Origin: Serratia quinivorans
Lineage (GTDB): Bacteria; Pseudomonadota; Gammaproteobacteria; Enterobacterales; Enterobacteriaceae
Direction of reading: 5' to 3'
Length of the DNA: 64,000 bases
Assembly: GCF_946227985.1 (NCBI RefSeq)
Contig: NZ_CAMKGL010000001.1
Location: 558,001 to 622,000 of the forward strand
Positions 36,290-44,445 of this stretch are shown piece by piece. Under the pieces are notes generated by a model. It was not told where the DNA came from and searched no databases. It worked only from the letters and a program-made list of their open reading frames with translations. The position numbers were made by a program, and so were the translations under genes. Each line of letters starts with the position of its first letter. Positions within the stretch are counted from its first letter, which is position 1.

Positions 36290-36687
36290 TGTTCAGCCAC
36301 ATGCTGGATACCAACATTGTGATTTACGTGATCAAGCGTCGGCCACTGGAGGTGCTGCAAAGATTTAATCAGCATGCCGGCAAAAGGGTGATCTCGTCGG
36401 TCACTTATGCCGAGTTGATTCATGGAGTGGAAAAAAGTATGCGGCCTACAGAAAATGCCCGGGTGATTGACGACTTTGTCTCCCGTCTGGAGATACTGGA
36501 TTACACGGCCAAAGCTGCCGCTCACTGCGGTAATATTCGTGCCTGCCTGGAACTGCGGGGTACGCCAATCGGCATCAACGATCTGCATATTGCCGGACAT
36601 GCTCGCAGCGAAGGATTGGTGCTGGTGACCAATAACCTGCGTGAGTTTGAACGCGTTGACGGCCTGCGTCTGCAAAATTGGCTGTAG
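36289..36687 (+). CDS. vapC: VapC-type PIN-domain ribonuclease toxin
   Basis: 132 residues from the ATG at 36289. PIN-domain acidic residues are visible: Asp in HMLDTNIVIYVIK, Glu in TYAELIHGVEKS and Asp in GTPIGINDLHIAGHA, with a further Asn/Asp region near LVTNNLREF. Enterobacterial VapC (MvpT) toxins cleave the anticodon loop of initiator tRNA, and the same target is plausible. The module lies between cheZ and flhB, splitting what is a continuous flagellar neighbourhood in relatives. It looks intact. Confidence 0.92.
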   Translation: MFSHMLDTNIVIYVIKRRPLEVLQRFNQHAGKRVISSVTYAELIHGVEKSMRPTENARVIDDFVSRLEILDYTAKAAAHCGNIRACLELRGTPIGINDLHIAGHARSEGLVLVTNNLREFERVDGLRLQNWL

Positions 36688-36815
36688 CCCAACTTGCTTC
36701 ATTGAACCATCCCGCAAATAACCCGCCTTTTTCCCCGCTGTTCCATCAATGAAATCCGCGATTTTTTGGCATGCTGGCGGCAATTTTATTCCCTCCCGGC
36801 ACAGGAAGCGCATCC

Positions 36816-37967
36816 GTGGCTGAAGACAGCGATCTGGAAAAGAGCGAGGCCCCCACACCCCACCGGGTGGAAAAGGCGCGCGAAGATGGCCAGATCCCGC
36901 GTTCGCGCGAGCTGACGTCGGTGTTGATGCTGGTGGCGGGCTTATCGATTATCTGGGTGGCCGGCGGCAATATGTCGCAGCAGTTGGCGATGATGTTGAC
37001 GCAGGGCCTGAATTTCGATCACAGCATGGTCAGCAACGATAAACAGATGCTGCGCCAGTTGGGGATGCTGTTACGCCAGGCGGTATGGGCACTGTTGCCG
37101 GTAATGGCGGGGCTGACGCTGGTGGCCATCACCGCGCCGATGCTGCTCGGCGGCCTGCTGCTCAGCGGCAAATCGCTCAAGTTCGATTTAAAGCGCATGA
37201 ATCCGCTGTCCGGTCTGAAACGGATCTTTTCCAGCCAGGTGCTGGCGGAGCTGCTGAAGGGCATCCTGAAGGCGACGCTGGTGGGCTGGGTCACGGGTTT
37301 ATATCTGTGGCACAACTGGGCGGCGATGCTGCACCTGGTGACGCAACAGCCGCTCGATGCGCTCGCTAATGCGCTGCAGATGATCATTTTTTGCGGTTTG
37401 CTGGTGGTGCTGGCGCTCACGCCGATGGTGGCGTTTGACGTGTTTTATCAGCTGTGGAGTCACTTCAAAAAGTTGAAGATGACCAAGCAGGACATCCGCG
37501 ACGAGTTCAAGGACCAGGAGGGCGATCCGCACGTCAAAGGGCGTATTCGCCAACAGCAGCGTGCCATAGCCAGGCGGCGCATGATGGCCGACGTGCCCAA
37601 GGCCGACGTTATCGTCACCAACCCAACCCATTACGCCGTCGCACTGCAATACAACGACAAAAAAATGAGCGCGCCGAAGGTGCTGGCCAAGGGCGCCGGC
37701 GAAATTGCGCTGCGTATCCGCGAACTGGGTATGGAACACCGTATCCCGATGTTGGAGGCACCGCCGCTGGCGCGTGCGCTGTATCGACACAGCGAGATCG
37801 GACAACACATTCCCGCCACCCTGTATGCCGCCGTGGCCGAAGTTCTGGCCTGGGTTTACCAGCTAAGACGCTGGCGGCGTGAAGGCGGGCTGATACCGAA
37901 AAAACCTGAACGTTTACCGGTGCCGGAAGCACTGGATTTTGCTGGAGAAAGTGACACTAATGGCTAA
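36816..37967 (+). CDS. flhB: FlhB, flagellar export switch protein
   Basis: 383 residues from the GTG at 36816 (CACAGGAAGC upstream), matching the 382 residues of E. coli and its MSDESDDKTEAPTPHR start (here AEDSDLEKSEAPTPHR). Four membrane helices precede the cytoplasmic domain with the self-cleaving NPTHY motif (VIVTNPTHYAVALQY, near residue 265). Cleavage there changes substrate from rod/hook to filament proteins in response to FliK. The 128 bases before it, after vapC, must hold its class 2 promoter unless it depends on upstream read-through. Confidence 0.96.
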   Translation: MAEDSDLEKSEAPTPHRVEKAREDGQIPRSRELTSVLMLVAGLSIIWVAGGNMSQQLAMMLTQGLNFDHSMVSNDKQMLRQLGMLLRQAVWALLPVMAGLTLVAITAPMLLGGLLLSGKSLKFDLKRMNPLSGLKRIFSSQVLAELLKGILKATLVGWVTGLYLWHNWAAMLHLVTQQPLDALANALQMIIFCGLLVVLALTPMVAFDVFYQLWSHFKKLKMTKQDIRDEFKDQEGDPHVKGRIRQQQRAIARRRMMADVPKADVIVTNPTHYAVALQYNDKKMSAPKVLAKGAGEIALRIRELGMEHRIPMLEAPPLARALYRHSEIGQHIPATLYAAVAEVLAWVYQLRRWRREGGLIPKKPERLPVPEALDFAGESDTNG

Positions 37968-40038
37968 TTTGGCCGCCTTGCTTCGTTTGCCGGGCAGTTT
38001 TAAAGATACGCAGTGGCAGGTATTGGCCGGCCCGATACTGATTCTGATGATCCTGTCGATGATGGTGCTGCCGTTGCCGGCATTTATCCTCGATCTGTTG
38101 TTCACCTTCAATATTGCCTTGTCGATCATGGTGCTGCTGGTGGCGATGTTTACCCAGCGCACGCTGGAATTTGCCGCATTCCCCACCATCTTGCTGTTCT
38201 CGACCTTACTGCGGCTGTCGCTCAACGTAGCCTCGACGCGCATCATCCTGATGGAAGGCCATACCGGCTCCGCCGCGGCCGGGCGTGTGGTGGAAGCCTT
38301 CGGCCACTTCCTGGTGGGCGGTAACTTCGCCATCGGTATTGTGGTGTTTATCATTCTGGTGCTGATCAACTTTATGGTTATCACCAAGGGGGCCGGACGT
38401 ATCGCCGAAGTAGGCGCGCGTTTTGTCCTGGACGGCATGCCGGGTAAGCAAATGGCGATCGATGCCGATCTCAACGCCGGCTTGATCGGTGAAGAAGAGG
38501 CGAAAAAACGCCGTTCTGAAGTCACGCAGGAGGCCGACTTCTACGGCTCAATGGACGGTGCCAGTAAGTTCGTTCGCGGCGATGCGGTCGCCGGCCTGAT
38601 GATCATGATACTTAACGTGGTCGGTGGTCTGTTGGTCGGGGTGATCCAGCACGGGATGGAAGTGGGTACGGCGGCGGAAACCTATACCTTGCTGACTATC
38701 GGTGACGGCCTGGTGGCGCAGATCCCGGCGTTGGTTATTTCGACCGCGGCCGGCGTTATCGTGACCCGCGTGGCGACCGATCAGGATGTCGGCGAGCAAA
38801 TGGTCGGGCAACTGTTCAACAATCCGCGCGTCATGTTGCTCAGCGCCGCAGTACTCGGCCTGCTTGGTATGGTGCCGGGGATGCCGAACCTGGTCTTCCT
38901 GCTGTTTACCGCGGCTCTGTTAGGGTTGGCCTGGTGGCTGCGTGGGCGAGATCAGCAAGCCCCCAAAGAGCAGGAAGCGCCGATAACGCAGGACAATCCG
39001 CAGGCGCTGGAAGCCAGTTGGTCTGATGTACAGTTGGAAGATCCGCTGGGGATGGAGGTCGGTTACCGATTGATCCCGATGGTGGATTTCCAGCAGAACG
39101 GCGAACTGCTTGGCCGTATCCGCGGTATCCGTAAAAAGTTCGCGCAGGAGATGGGGTACCTGCCGCCGGTGGTGCATATTCGCGACAACCTGGAATTACC
39201 GCCAGCCAGTTACCGCATTCTGATGAAGGGGGTAGAAATCGGCAGCGGCGAAGCCCAACCGGGACGTTGGCTGGCGATTAATCCCGGCAACGCGGTGGGT
39301 GAATTGGCGGGGGATAAAACCACCGACCCGGCGTTTGGGCTGGAAGCGGTATGGATTGACAGCGCGCTGCGTGAGCAGGCGCAGATCCAGGGCTTTACCG
39401 TGGTAGAAGCCAGCACCGTGGTAGCAACCCACCTGAATCATCTGATTGGTCAATTCGCCAGCGAGCTGTTTGGTCGACAAGAAACGCAGCAGCTGTTGGA
39501 TCGCGTCGCGCAGGACATGCCGAAACTGACCGAAGATTTCGTGCCGGGCGTGGTGACGCTGACCACCTTGCACAAGGTGTTGCAGAACCTGCTGACTGAA
39601 CGGGTTTCGATCCGCGATATGCGCACCATTATCGAAACTCTGGCGGAGCATGCACCGACGCAAACCGACCCCTATGAACTGACGACCGTAGTGCGGGTTG
39701 CGTTGGGACGTGCCATCACCCAGCAGTGGTTCCCGGGCAACGGTGAGATTCAGGTGATTGGTCTGGACACTCAACTTGAGCGCCTGTTATTGCAGGCGTT
39801 GCAGGGCGGTGGCGGTCTGGAACCGGGGCTGGCGGATCGTCTGCTGGATCAGGCCAAACAGGCGTTGCAACGCCAGGAGATGCTCAGTGCGCCGCCGGTG
39901 CTGTTGGTGAACCATGCGCTGCGGGCCTTGCTGGCACGCTTCCTGCGCCGTAGCCTGCCGCAACTGGTGGTGTTGTCGAATCTGGAAATCAACGACGACC
40001 GTCAAATCCGCATGACCTCGACCATTGGGGCGGCATAA
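37960..40038 (+). CDS. flhA: FlhA, flagellar export gate protein
   Basis: 692 residues from the ATG at 37960, overlapping flhB by eight bases. MANLAALLRLPGSFKDTQWQ aligns with the E. coli start. Eight membrane helices fill the first half, including the FHIPEP-type loop (GAGRIAEVGARFVLDGMPGK, QMAIDADLNAGLIGEEEAKK). The second half forms the cytoplasmic nonameric ring that receives chaperone-substrate complexes. It works with FlhB and the FliPQR complex encoded in the last region. Confidence 0.97.
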   Translation: MANLAALLRLPGSFKDTQWQVLAGPILILMILSMMVLPLPAFILDLLFTFNIALSIMVLLVAMFTQRTLEFAAFPTILLFSTLLRLSLNVASTRIILMEGHTGSAAAGRVVEAFGHFLVGGNFAIGIVVFIILVLINFMVITKGAGRIAEVGARFVLDGMPGKQMAIDADLNAGLIGEEEAKKRRSEVTQEADFYGSMDGASKFVRGDAVAGLMIMILNVVGGLLVGVIQHGMEVGTAAETYTLLTIGDGLVAQIPALVISTAAGVIVTRVATDQDVGEQMVGQLFNNPRVMLLSAAVLGLLGMVPGMPNLVFLLFTAALLGLAWWLRGRDQQAPKEQEAPITQDNPQALEASWSDVQLEDPLGMEVGYRLIPMVDFQQNGELLGRIRGIRKKFAQEMGYLPPVVHIRDNLELPPASYRILMKGVEIGSGEAQPGRWLAINPGNAVGELAGDKTTDPAFGLEAVWIDSALREQAQIQGFTVVEASTVVATHLNHLIGQFASELFGRQETQQLLDRVAQDMPKLTEDFVPGVVTLTTLHKVLQNLLTERVSIRDMRTIIETLAEHAPTQTDPYELTTVVRVALGRAITQQWFPGNGEIQVIGLDTQLERLLLQALQGGGGLEPGLADRLLDQAKQALQRQEMLSAPPVLLVNHALRALLARFLRRSLPQLVVLSNLEINDDRQIRMTSTIGAA

Positions 40039-40442
40039 TGAAATACAACATGGCGGTCATCTGCCTGTTGGCTCCGCTGAGCCTGCAGGCGGCGTCCGGT
40101 TCCTGGGTAGCCGACAGCGTGGGTGCCACGCTGGAGCATGGCGGGGAACGGGGGGAATCACCGGGACTGCGTGCACCCAACGAGTTACCGAATGCCAATG
40201 CACGTATCACCAGCGTCAGTTGGCATTACCGGTTGCTGGCCGCCGAACCGGCCGGTATGCAGGTACAGCTTTGTACTTTGACCCGCTGCATTACGCTGAG
40301 CGGTGGCAGTGGCAGCAGCACCGGGTTACAGGGCGAACCGGCGAACGCCGAGCTGCGTTTTGTTTACTACGTGCAGGCGCGCGGCAGTTTGAACCCGCCG
40401 CTGCGGGTGATCAGCAATCAGGTGATTGTCAATTACCAGTAA
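40038..40442 (+). CDS. flhE: FlhE, flagellar periplasmic accessory protein
   Basis: 134 residues with a Sec signal peptide (MKYNMAVICLLAPLSLQAAS). The mature part has SWVADSVGATLEHGGERGES, ANARITSVSWHYRLLA and a Cys pair (LCTLTRC). In Salmonella FlhE is periplasmic and acts on proton leakage through the export gate. Its ATG overlaps the flhA stop by one base. It ends four bases from the convergent HTH gene. Confidence 0.93.
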   Translation: MKYNMAVICLLAPLSLQAASGSWVADSVGATLEHGGERGESPGLRAPNELPNANARITSVSWHYRLLAAEPAGMQVQLCTLTRCITLSGGSGSSTGLQGEPANAELRFVYYVQARGSLNPPLRVISNQVIVNYQ

Positions 40443-40446
40443 CGGT

Positions 40447-40749
40447 CTAGGCGAGGATCGCCAGACCGTTACGGTCGACCAGCGAAAGTAGCTTCATGGC
40501 GGCGGAGTTGGGAACGGCTTCGCCGCGTTCCCAAGCTTCGACCATTTCATAATCGATATTCAGATAGGCGGAAAAGGTGTGCGAACTGACCTTTTCACGT
40601 TTGCGCAACCGTTTGATTTGATTAGGACTGTAGTGTTTAACTCTTTTCTTGCACAGCAGATCAAAGCCACCCATGGTTGCTTCGTCCAAAAAGCCGCCGT
40701 CGTACAGACTTTTCATTTCCTGATGAATTTCAGCGAGTATCTTGCTCAT
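40447..40749 (-). CDS. HTH (Xre-type) antitoxin-like regulator without a visible toxin partner
   Basis: 100 residues. The middle and C-terminus form a helix-turn-helix of the NadS/HigA type: YSPNQIKRLRKREKVSSHTF, SAYLNIDYEMVEAWERGEAV, PNSAAMKLLSLV. The N-terminal third (EIHQEMKSLYDGGFLDEATM) is the usual lead-in of HigA-type antitoxins. A RelE/HigB toxin would be expected just upstream (higher coordinates), but the 250 bases to flgN contain no such frame. It could be a solitary regulator or the survivor of a lost pair. A CTGAGAA/TTCTCAG dyad at 40877-40897 upstream may be its operator. Confidence 0.8.
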   Translation of the reverse strand: MSKILAEIHQEMKSLYDGGFLDEATMGGFDLLCKKRVKHYSPNQIKRLRKREKVSSHTFSAYLNIDYEMVEAWERGEAVPNSAAMKLLSLVDRNGLAILA

Positions 40750-40975
40750 AATAAATCTTCCTTAATTCATTACATGGTAGATGTCCAATATCTGCACTCC
40801 CTGTGCACGCTATACCCACCTTGGGTAGATTTCAAGCGATTAACCATTGAGCGCAGTATGATTGGTGTTTTGCAGGCTGAGAAGCTGTGATTCTCAGGGC
40901 TGAGAGGAGACTCGCGTCAGGGTTTTGAGTTTTCGGCAAGGTGAAAAAAAATTGCGAGTCTGGCTGCAAAATGAA

Positions 40976-40990
40976 GGGGCTTTTTGCCCC
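40976..40990 (-). terminator. Terminator of flgMN
   Basis: On the minus strand, GGGGC, five A, GCCCC, followed by TTCATTTTG. It lies 13 bases after the flgN stop and has a short but suitable U-rich tail. Confidence 0.7.
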
Positions 40991-41002
40991 GTTCAGCAGG
41001 AT

Positions 41003-41437
41003 TTAAACGCCGATTTTTCGCCCCAGCAGGCTGGCATTACGCGACTGGCCATCCGGGCCGTACAGCGATTTGTTTTGCTTGCTCAGGATCGCCAGCGCCT
41101 GGGCGTTGTGATCGATCTGCTGATTGAGCAGCATGCCGTTATGCTGGTTTTTTTCCCGCAGCAGTTGGCTGAGCGACTGCACCCGTTGCCAGGCGTCTGC
41201 CAGACGCGGATGAGCGGAATAGGGGGCCTGTTGCCCCTGCGCACTTTCCAATTTCAGCCGCTGCTGTTCCAGGTAGTTTACCGTAGCCAGCAGTTGGCTC
41301 TTGGCGTCGGTGGCACGTTGCAGTGCCACGCCCGGCAATTGGCCGGAGCACAGCAAATGATGTTCTTCCGCCAGCACCGTATCCAGCGCTTGCAGGGTTT
41401 CCAGCAGCTTATTAATCAGTTGCGCCAGATTTTCCAT
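41003..41437 (-). CDS. flgN: FlgN, chaperone for FlgK and FlgL
   Basis: 144 residues, helical and Gln/Leu rich (LINKLLETLQALDTVLAEEH, LLATVNYLEQQRLKLESAQG, KNQHNGMLLNQQIDHNAQAL). The last stretch is the substrate-binding helix of the family. FlgN escorts the hook-filament junction proteins FlgK and FlgL, encoded in this window, to the FlhA gate. It follows flgM in the same operon after 46 bases. Confidence 0.93.
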   Translation of the reverse strand: MENLAQLINKLLETLQALDTVLAEEHHLLCSGQLPGVALQRATDAKSQLLATVNYLEQQRLKLESAQGQQAPYSAHPRLADAWQRVQSLSQLLREKNQHNGMLLNQQIDHNAQALAILSKQNKSLYGPDGQSRNASLLGRKIGV

Positions 41438-41483
41438 TACGATAAATCACCTTTCAAAAAGTTCCGGATGTTTAACCTGGCGG

Positions 41484-41810
41484 TCAAACCTTTGGCGATG
41501 GGTTGCCATTCGACATCCACCGGGTATCGCCTTGCACATCCTGCAGCAGGGCATCGGCAATTTTACCGGCGTCCATTTTCAGCTCGCCGTTGCGGATCGC
41601 CTGTTTGATGGCGTCCACCCGGTTCATATCAATATCCTGCGTTCCCGGTTGCATCAGGCGCGCTTGCGCGTCGCTCAATTTTACCTGGGTACCGCTGACG
41701 GTGCTTTCCGTCTGGGCGGCTTTACGTGGCTGGAGTTGATTCTCCGCCGGCGTCTCACGCGGTTGCACCGTGGGAACGGGTTGCAGCCGCTGGGTGCGAT
41801 CGATACTCAT
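41484..41810 (-). CDS. flgM: FlgM, anti-sigma-28 factor
   Basis: 108 residues from the ATG at 41810 with GGAGATT six bases upstream. A TTG two codons earlier is unlikely. The N-terminal half is disordered and Gln/Pro/Thr rich. The C-terminal half (VKLSDAQARLMQPGTQDIDM, NRVDAIKQAIRNGELKMDAG, KIADALLQD) forms the FliA-binding helices. FlgM is exported when the hook is complete, freeing FliA to use the four sigma-28 promoters seen in this window, one of which drives flgM itself. Confidence 0.95.
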   Translation of the reverse strand: MSIDRTQRLQPVPTVQPRETPAENQLQPRKAAQTESTVSGTQVKLSDAQARLMQPGTQDIDMNRVDAIKQAIRNGELKMDAGKIADALLQDVQGDTRWMSNGNPSPKV

Positions 41811-41898
41811 GGTCAATCTCCATCAATGCCGTCACCTGGCAGGCAATGGCTGATATTTTGTGGCCCTGGCGGCCAGTAAAATACTGCTTATGATTTTA

Positions 41899-41925
41899 TT
41901 ATCGGCAAGGTTTGATAAACCTTTA
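41899..41925 (-). promoter_or_regulatory. Sigma-28 (FliA) promoter for flgMN
   Basis: On the minus strand TAAAGGTT, an 11-base spacer, GCCGATAA: seven and eight of eight consensus matches. It lies between the flgA stop and flgM, about 90 bases before the flgM start, and permits feedback production of the anti-sigma factor. Confidence 0.9.
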
Positions 41926-41930
41926 CTGTT

Positions 41931-42584
41931 TTATAAGTTGATGCGAATAGCCCCGTCGTCACCAACAATACCGTTAACAATTTGCCCGGAGGCCATGCGC
42001 ACGCGGACGCTATCTTCTGTGGCGGCGTTGTTCATCGCCTTGCCCGATCCGCTGATGTTAAATCCGTCCCCCTGTGCGGTCACCTGCACTGCCTGACCGG
42101 CCTTGACCGCCCAGGCGCGGCGCAGCATGGCCAGGGTCAGCGGCTGGCCGGGGCTGATATTGCGCAGGCTGACGGCACCCAAAGCCTTTCCGGCCTCAGA
42201 CAGCGTACGGGGTGGCAGCGTATCGAGCCGGCCACTTTTCAACTTGATATCCGCCGCCGTCAGCTTGCTGCCGGCATTGATCGAGCGAGCCGACACCAGG
42301 TATTTGCCGATCACCTGAACCTGCGTCTGGATGAAACGCCGTTCCTGACCACAACGCGCCGAAATACTGATGTTGCCCCAACGGCGGGCATTGGAGGCGA
42401 GAGACAGCTGTGGAAATTCGCACGCTGGCCACAGGGCCGCAGGCGTGCGCACCAGCACGTTAACCTGTACCGGACTGCCGCTGAATTGGCTGGTGACGAA
42501 GCTTTCAATCTGCGCCGCCAGATCCCCGGCCCGTGCGTTCAGGCTGCACAGCAGCGCGGCCAACAGCAGCATTCTACCTTTCAT
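41931..42584 (-). CDS. flgA: FlgA, periplasmic P-ring assembly chaperone
   Basis: 217 residues from the ATG at 42584 (GGAAACGA upstream). A start seven codons earlier has no ribosome site. Signal peptide MKGRMLLLAALLCSLNARAG, then the SAF-like C-terminal region: VIGKYLVSARSINAGSKLTA, AVSLRNISPGQPLTLAMLRR and AVQVTAQGDGFNISGSGKAM. FlgA helps FlgI form the P ring around the rod. It is divergent from flgB with a 160-base shared control region that should bind FlhD4C2. Confidence 0.94.
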   Translation of the reverse strand: MKGRMLLLAALLCSLNARAGDLAAQIESFVTSQFSGSPVQVNVLVRTPAALWPACEFPQLSLASNARRWGNISISARCGQERRFIQTQVQVIGKYLVSARSINAGSKLTAADIKLKSGRLDTLPPRTLSEAGKALGAVSLRNISPGQPLTLAMLRRAWAVKAGQAVQVTAQGDGFNISGSGKAMNNAATEDSVRVRMASGQIVNGIVGDDGAIRINL

Positions 42585-42744
42585 CTTCGTTTCCACAACA
42601 ACCATCAGGATACGCGTAAGTGTACCCGGACTGCGTTCAGGCTAAGCAGATAAATAGCGACGCATTTTGCTCTTATTCCCACGATAGGCTGGCGGAAGGG
42701 GCGTTTATGCTGTCGGCTCCAAATTCTAACCTCGCGGAGGGAGC

Positions 42745-43158
42745 ATGATCGACAAACTGGACGCTGCTCTGCGCTTTGGTCAAGAGGCGCTGAACCTGCG
42801 CGCCCAGCGGCAGGAAATTTTGGCCGCCAACATCGCCAACGCAGACACCCCGGGCTATCAGGCGCGGGACATCGATTTCGCCGGCCAATTGAACAAGGTG
42901 CTGGAACAGGGCCGCGTCAGCGGCAGTGGCATTGCGCTGAACATGACGTCTGCGCGCCACATTCCGGCGCAGAACATGCAGCCGCCACAGCTCGACTTGC
43001 TGTTCCGCGTGCCGGATCAGCCGTCCATGGACGGCAATACGGTGGACATGGATCGCGAACGCACCAACTTCGCCGATAACAGCCTGAAATATCAGACCGA
43101 CCTGACGCTGCTGGGCGGTCAGATCAAAGGGATGATGTCAGTGTTACAACAAGGATAA
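42745..43158 (+). CDS. flgB: FlgB, proximal rod protein
   Basis: 137 residues with the rod-family N-terminal motif [20 protein letters not shown] and a heptad-bearing C-terminus ([20 protein letters not shown]). An AGGGAGC site lies just before the ATG. FlgB is the innermost axial rod protein joined to FliE. It begins the long flgBCDEFGHIJ operon, expressed as class 2 by FlhDC. Confidence 0.96.
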   Translation: MIDKLDAALRFGQEALNLRAQRQEILAANIANADTPGYQARDIDFAGQLNKVLEQGRVSGSGIALNMTSARHIPAQNMQPPQLDLLFRVPDQPSMDGNTVDMDRERTNFADNSLKYQTDLTLLGGQIKGMMSVLQQG

Positions 43159-43163
43159 GGCGT

Positions 43164-43568
43164 ATGTCGCTACTGAATATTTTTGATATCTCCGGCTCGG
43201 CGCTGTCCGCACAGTCGCAACGCCTGAACGTCAGTGCCAGCAACATGGCCAACGCCGATAGCGTCACCGGCCCGGACGGCCAGCCTTATCGCGCCAAACA
43301 GGTGGTGTTTGAAGTCGCCAGCGCGGCCGGGCAGCCAACCGGCGGCGTACGCGTAGCGCAGGTGGTCGATGACCCCGCTCCGGAGCGCCTGGTTTATCAG
43401 CCGGGCAACCCGCTGGCGGACGGCAAAGGCTATGTCCGTATGCCGAACGTGGATGTGGTGGGGGAAATGGTCAACACCATTTCCGCCTCCCGCAGCTATC
43501 AGGCCAACGTCGAGGTGCTCAACACCACCAAGTCGATGATGATGAAAACCCTGACGCTGGGTCAATAA
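43164..43568 (+). CDS. flgC: FlgC, proximal rod protein
   Basis: 134 residues. N-terminal [20 protein letters not shown] and C-terminal [37 protein letters not shown] are the paired coiled-coil ends of axial proteins. It lies six bases after flgB and assembles with it, FlgF and FlgG into the rod. Confidence 0.96.
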   Translation: MSLLNIFDISGSALSAQSQRLNVSASNMANADSVTGPDGQPYRAKQVVFEVASAAGQPTGGVRVAQVVDDPAPERLVYQPGNPLADGKGYVRMPNVDVVGEMVNTISASRSYQANVEVLNTTKSMMMKTLTLGQ

Positions 43569-43580
43569 CCGGAGCTTGCC

Positions 43581-44258
43581 ATGGCCATTGCCGCAACCAC
43601 CACTGAATCGCTGGATAACAGCGTCATCGGTGCCAACGCCAAAAATAACACCAGCCAGGATCTGAACAACAGCTTCCTGACGCTGCTGGTGGCGCAGTTG
43701 AAGAATCAGGATCCGACTAACCCGATGCAGAACAATGAACTGACCAGCCAATTAGCGCAAATCAACACCGTTCAGGGCATCGAGAAACTCAATACCACGC
43801 TGGGCTCGATTTCCGGCCAGATCAACAGCAATCAGTCACTGCAGGCCAGCGCCCTGATCGGTCACGGCGTGATGGTCCCCGGCAGCAATATCCTGGCCGG
43901 CAGCAAAGACGGCAAGGTCAGCACCACGCCGTTTGGTCTGGAACTGGAGCGTGCGGCCGACTCGGTGACCGCCACCATTACCGACGCTACCGGTAAAGCG
44001 GTACGCACTATCGAACTCGGTGGTTTGACTGCCGGGGTGCATTCGTTTAGCTGGGACGGTTCGATGACGGACGGCACCGCCGCACCCGACGGAGCCTACA
44101 GCTTCACCATCAACGCCAAGGGCAACGGTGAGCAGTTGGTGGCGCGCAGCCTGCACTTTGGCATGGTCAACGGCGTTATCCGCGACGCGAACGGCGCGAA
44201 GCTGGATCTGGGTCTGGCGGGGAGCACCACGCTGGAAGAGGTCCGCCAAATTCTTTAA
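43581..44258 (+). CDS. flgD: FlgD, hook-capping protein
   Basis: 225 residues. The N-terminal export region (QDLNNSFLTLLVAQLKNQDP, NPMQNNELTSQLAQINTVQG) is strongly conserved. The C-terminal part has Ig-like and tudor-like folds (TAGVHSFSWDGSMTDGTAAP). FlgD caps the growing hook and is replaced by FlgK. An ERIC element follows, so flgE starts after a 187-base gap. Confidence 0.96.
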   Translation: MAIAATTTESLDNSVIGANAKNNTSQDLNNSFLTLLVAQLKNQDPTNPMQNNELTSQLAQINTVQGIEKLNTTLGSISGQINSNQSLQASALIGHGVMVPGSNILAGSKDGKVSTTPFGLELERAADSVTATITDATGKAVRTIELGGLTAGVHSFSWDGSMTDGTAAPDGAYSFTINAKGNGEQLVARSLHFGMVNGVIRDANGAKLDLGLAGSTTLEEVRQIL

Positions 44259-44263
44259 TTCAA

Positions 44264-44389
44264 ATACCCTTCATTTTTCAGGCTGCAGCGTTGTTGGCTG
44301 TGCGCACTCACCCCGGTCACTTACGTGAGTAAGCTCCTGGGGACTCCTGCGCTTGCCGCCTGGCTGCAACATGAAAGCTATTGGGTATA
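44264..44389. repeat. ERIC element between flgD and flgE
   Basis: About 126 bases starting ATACCCTTCATTTTTCAGGC and ending TTGGGTATA, with core CACTCACCCCGGTCACTTAC and GAGTAAGCTCCTGGGGACTC. The length equals the standard ERIC. It lies inside the flg operon, so the transcript would carry a large stem-loop that can alter the flgD/flgE mRNA ratio. Confidence 0.9.
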
Positions 44390-44445
44390 TCAAAACACTA
44401 TCAGGCGTTATCGAACGATAGCCTAAATATTATTCGGAGAATTAG

